This document shows positions 21,829-23,038 of a stretch of DNA of 23,038 bases, in pieces (position 1 is the first letter of the stretch; every line of letters begins with the position of its first letter). The notes below the pieces were generated by a model that made no database searches, was not told the origin of the DNA, and saw only the letters and a program-made list of their open reading frames with translations. Made by a program: the position numbers and the translations under genes. Source of the DNA: Holophagales bacterium UBA5704 (GTDB taxonomy: Bacteria > Acidobacteriota > Thermoanaerobaculia > Multivoradales > UBA5704); assembly GCA_002420005.1 (NCBI GenBank), contig DIHE01000143.1, forward strand, positions 1 through 23,038, given 5' to 3'.

Positions 21829-21871
21829 CCGGCCTCTCCTATCCGCACTCACACCCGCCCGGGAGAGGGGG
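21829..21871 (+). repeat. Dispersed hairpin repeat, copy C, at the break of the Fic gene
   Basis: CCTCTCC, TATC, then CGCACTCACACCCGCCC (17 bases shared exactly with the loop of copy A) and GGGAGAGGGGG. The left arm has mismatches, so the hairpin is weaker than in A and B. It starts exactly where Fic homology ends and lies 12 bp from the stop codon of the converging ATPase-nuclease gene. Confidence 0.85.
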
Positions 21872-21883
21872 CAGCCCCGCCAC

Positions 21884-23038
21884 CTACAGCCGCACCACCT
21901 CGATCCGCCGCCCCTCCCGCTCGACTTCCATCCTCGTGCAGCGCTCGACGATCGGTGGAGCACTCTTCCTACCGTCGAAGAGGATCAGGGCGCCGCGATC
22001 GAGGCCGAGGCGGGTGAGGTAGCCGGCGAGCTGGTCGAGGCCTTCGGGCAGGGGATCGGGCCGGCCGTCGCGCCAGACCTTGAGCTCCGCCGCCCACCGC
22101 TGGAGCCCGCCGGGATGCGGCCAGCGCACGCAGAGGTCGATCCGGCCGCGGCCGACGCCGTACTCCCGGTCGATGAATCCACCTCCGTTGACCACCCGCT
22201 GCAGGAAGGCCATGAAGACGAGCTGGGCTGCTGCTTCGGAATACGGCTGGCGTTCCAGGAAGAACTCGGCGTGCTGGCACCAGAAGGCGGTGAAGCCATC
22301 CAGGAGCGCTTCGATCCGCAGCGTGCCGTCCGGCGCGATGAACGGCGCCCGCGGCACCGGCAGGGATTCCTGGACGACCCAGGCCAGTGCGCGCGGAATG
22401 ACCTCCCGGTAGATCGGGTTCGCGATCTCCAATCCCGCCGATCCCGGCGCGACGAGGCCCAGGTCCTTGACGAGCTGGACGTCATCGTCGAGCACGTCCG
22501 GCGACAGCAGCTCCCCGGCCAGGATCGGCTCAAGGATGCGCCGGACGCGGGGCTCGCGCAGGCGATCGATCAGGGAATCGAGGTGGGTGTCCCGCCGTTC
22601 GATCAGGATCTCCTTGGCCCGGTCTACGTGCCGCGGCTCGATCGGTACGGCCCGGTCGGGCACCAGCTCATCCACGATCTCGGCGGCCAGCGCGTTGACC
22701 AGCCAGGGCTGGCCGCGGGTCAGCTCCCAGGCCAGGCCGGCGGCCTCGGGAGTGAAGGCCTGGCCGGTCTCGGCCGTGTGCTGGCCATAGAGCTCGGCCA
22801 CCTGCTCGCGGGTGAAGTTGGCCAGGGTCAGCGACCGGACCTTGACGTTGAACGGCGAGGAGGTGCCCAGACTTTCCGCATCCGTGCGCACCCTCACGCG
22901 GTAGTCGCGGACATCCCGCAGACCGATGAGCCCCACGGATTGGGGAAACCGGCCGGGGCGCGTCGCGTATCCGGCCCGGAGCTGACGCAGCACTGAAAGA
23001 AGTGACTCGTCGCGCAGCGCATCGATCTCGTCCAGGAA
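21884..23038 (-). CDS. ATPase with C-terminal PD-(D/E)XK nuclease-like domain (5' end outside window)
   Basis: The minus-strand frame is open to the window edge, giving 384 residues of a longer protein. The first visible residues FLDEIDAL (23038-23015) are a Walker B motif, so a P-loop with Walker A must lie upstream; the GTG at 22993 is therefore not the start. The remainder of the ATPase includes VRSLTLANFTREQV and ELTRGQPWLVNALA, a motif typical of archaeal-type/AAA-like ATPases that often stand alone in bacterial genomes. The C-terminal part has RIDLCV and AAELKVW, which fit the D...ExK active-site pattern of PD-(D/E)XK nucleases, followed by LDQLAGYLTRLGLDRGALILFDGR, a typical helix-strand ending. 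The function is unknown; a defence or mobile-element role is possible. The stop TAG is intact next to repeat copy C. Confidence 0.75.
   Translation of the reverse strand, partial: FLDEIDALRDESLLSVLRQLRAGYATRPGRFPQSVGLIGLRDVRDYRVRVRTDAESLGTSSPFNVKVRSLTLANFTREQVAELYGQHTAETGQAFTPEAAGLAWELTRGQPWLVNALAAEIVDELVPDRAVPIEPRHVDRAKEILIERRDTHLDSLIDRLREPRVRRILEPILAGELLSPDVLDDDVQLVKDLGLVAPGSAGLEIANPIYREVIPRALAWVVQESLPVPRAPFIAPDGTLRIEALLDGFTAFWCQHAEFFLERQPYSEAAAQLVFMAFLQRVVNGGGFIDREYGVGRGRIDLCVRWPHPGGLQRWAAELKVWRDGRPDPLPEGLDQLAGYLTRLGLDRGALILFDGRKSAPPIVERCTRMEVEREGRRIEVVRL

Noticed and set aside
21621..22022. Alternative frame starting in the ATGAGGGTA repeats
   Set aside because: Its first codons are the operator repeat itself, and it has no homology; the frame from 21652 carries the Fic-like sequence.

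Overview
The window is very G+C-rich and gene-dense, with many 4-bp start/stop overlaps and three classes of dispersed hairpin repeat between genes. These traits, plus a flotillin / giant ATPase operon and a TIR-STAND gene, fit a large-genome soil- or sediment-type bacterium. I lean towards Acidobacteriota (Thermoanaerobaculia/Holophagae-like), with Myxococcota or a related phylum as alternatives. This is an impression from gene content and style; there is no rRNA here to settle it. I saw no tRNA, rRNA, CRISPR array, transposase or phage gene.

Layout. (1) 1-226: the 3' end of a Uma2-type nuclease gene on +, converging on typA/bipA (258-2066, -), a ribosome-associated GTPase. (2) 2155-5021: two tandem paralogous secreted alpha/beta-hydrolases with C-terminal TPR-like regions, joined by a GTGA overlap. 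(3) 5198-13471 on -: a three-gene operon encoding a YqiJ/NfeD-like membrane OB-fold protein with a histidine-rich linker, a YqiK-type flotillin and an 1814-residue AAA+ ATPase of the 'DNA repair ATPase' (DUF3686-like) family. (4) 13472-13808: a gene-free island with two inverted copies of a hairpin repeat flanking a repeat of another class. (5) 13809-16631 on -: a TIR-STAND-TPR protein typical of NAD-depleting anti-phage sensors; its stop codon lies inside a repeat copy. (6) 16871-21566 on +: thrA (fused aspartokinase-homoserine dehydrogenase), thrB and thrC, with 4-bp overlaps at both junctions, giving the route from aspartate to threonine apart from the unlinked asd step. (7) 21567-21883: a dense array of GGGTA/TACCC motifs in front of a Fic-family gene that survives only as its first ~59 codons and then runs into another repeat copy. 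(8) 21884-23038 on -: the 3' part of an ATPase with a C-terminal PD-(D/E)XK nuclease-like domain, cut by the window edge.

The most interesting content is the flotillin/YqiJ/giant-ATPase operon lying beside a TIR-STAND immune-type gene. A second theme is the repeat family, which ends up at gene 3' ends where it may act as a terminator, supplies one stop codon, and marks the break of the Fic gene. Housekeeping genes (typA, thrABC) sit among these accessory loci.
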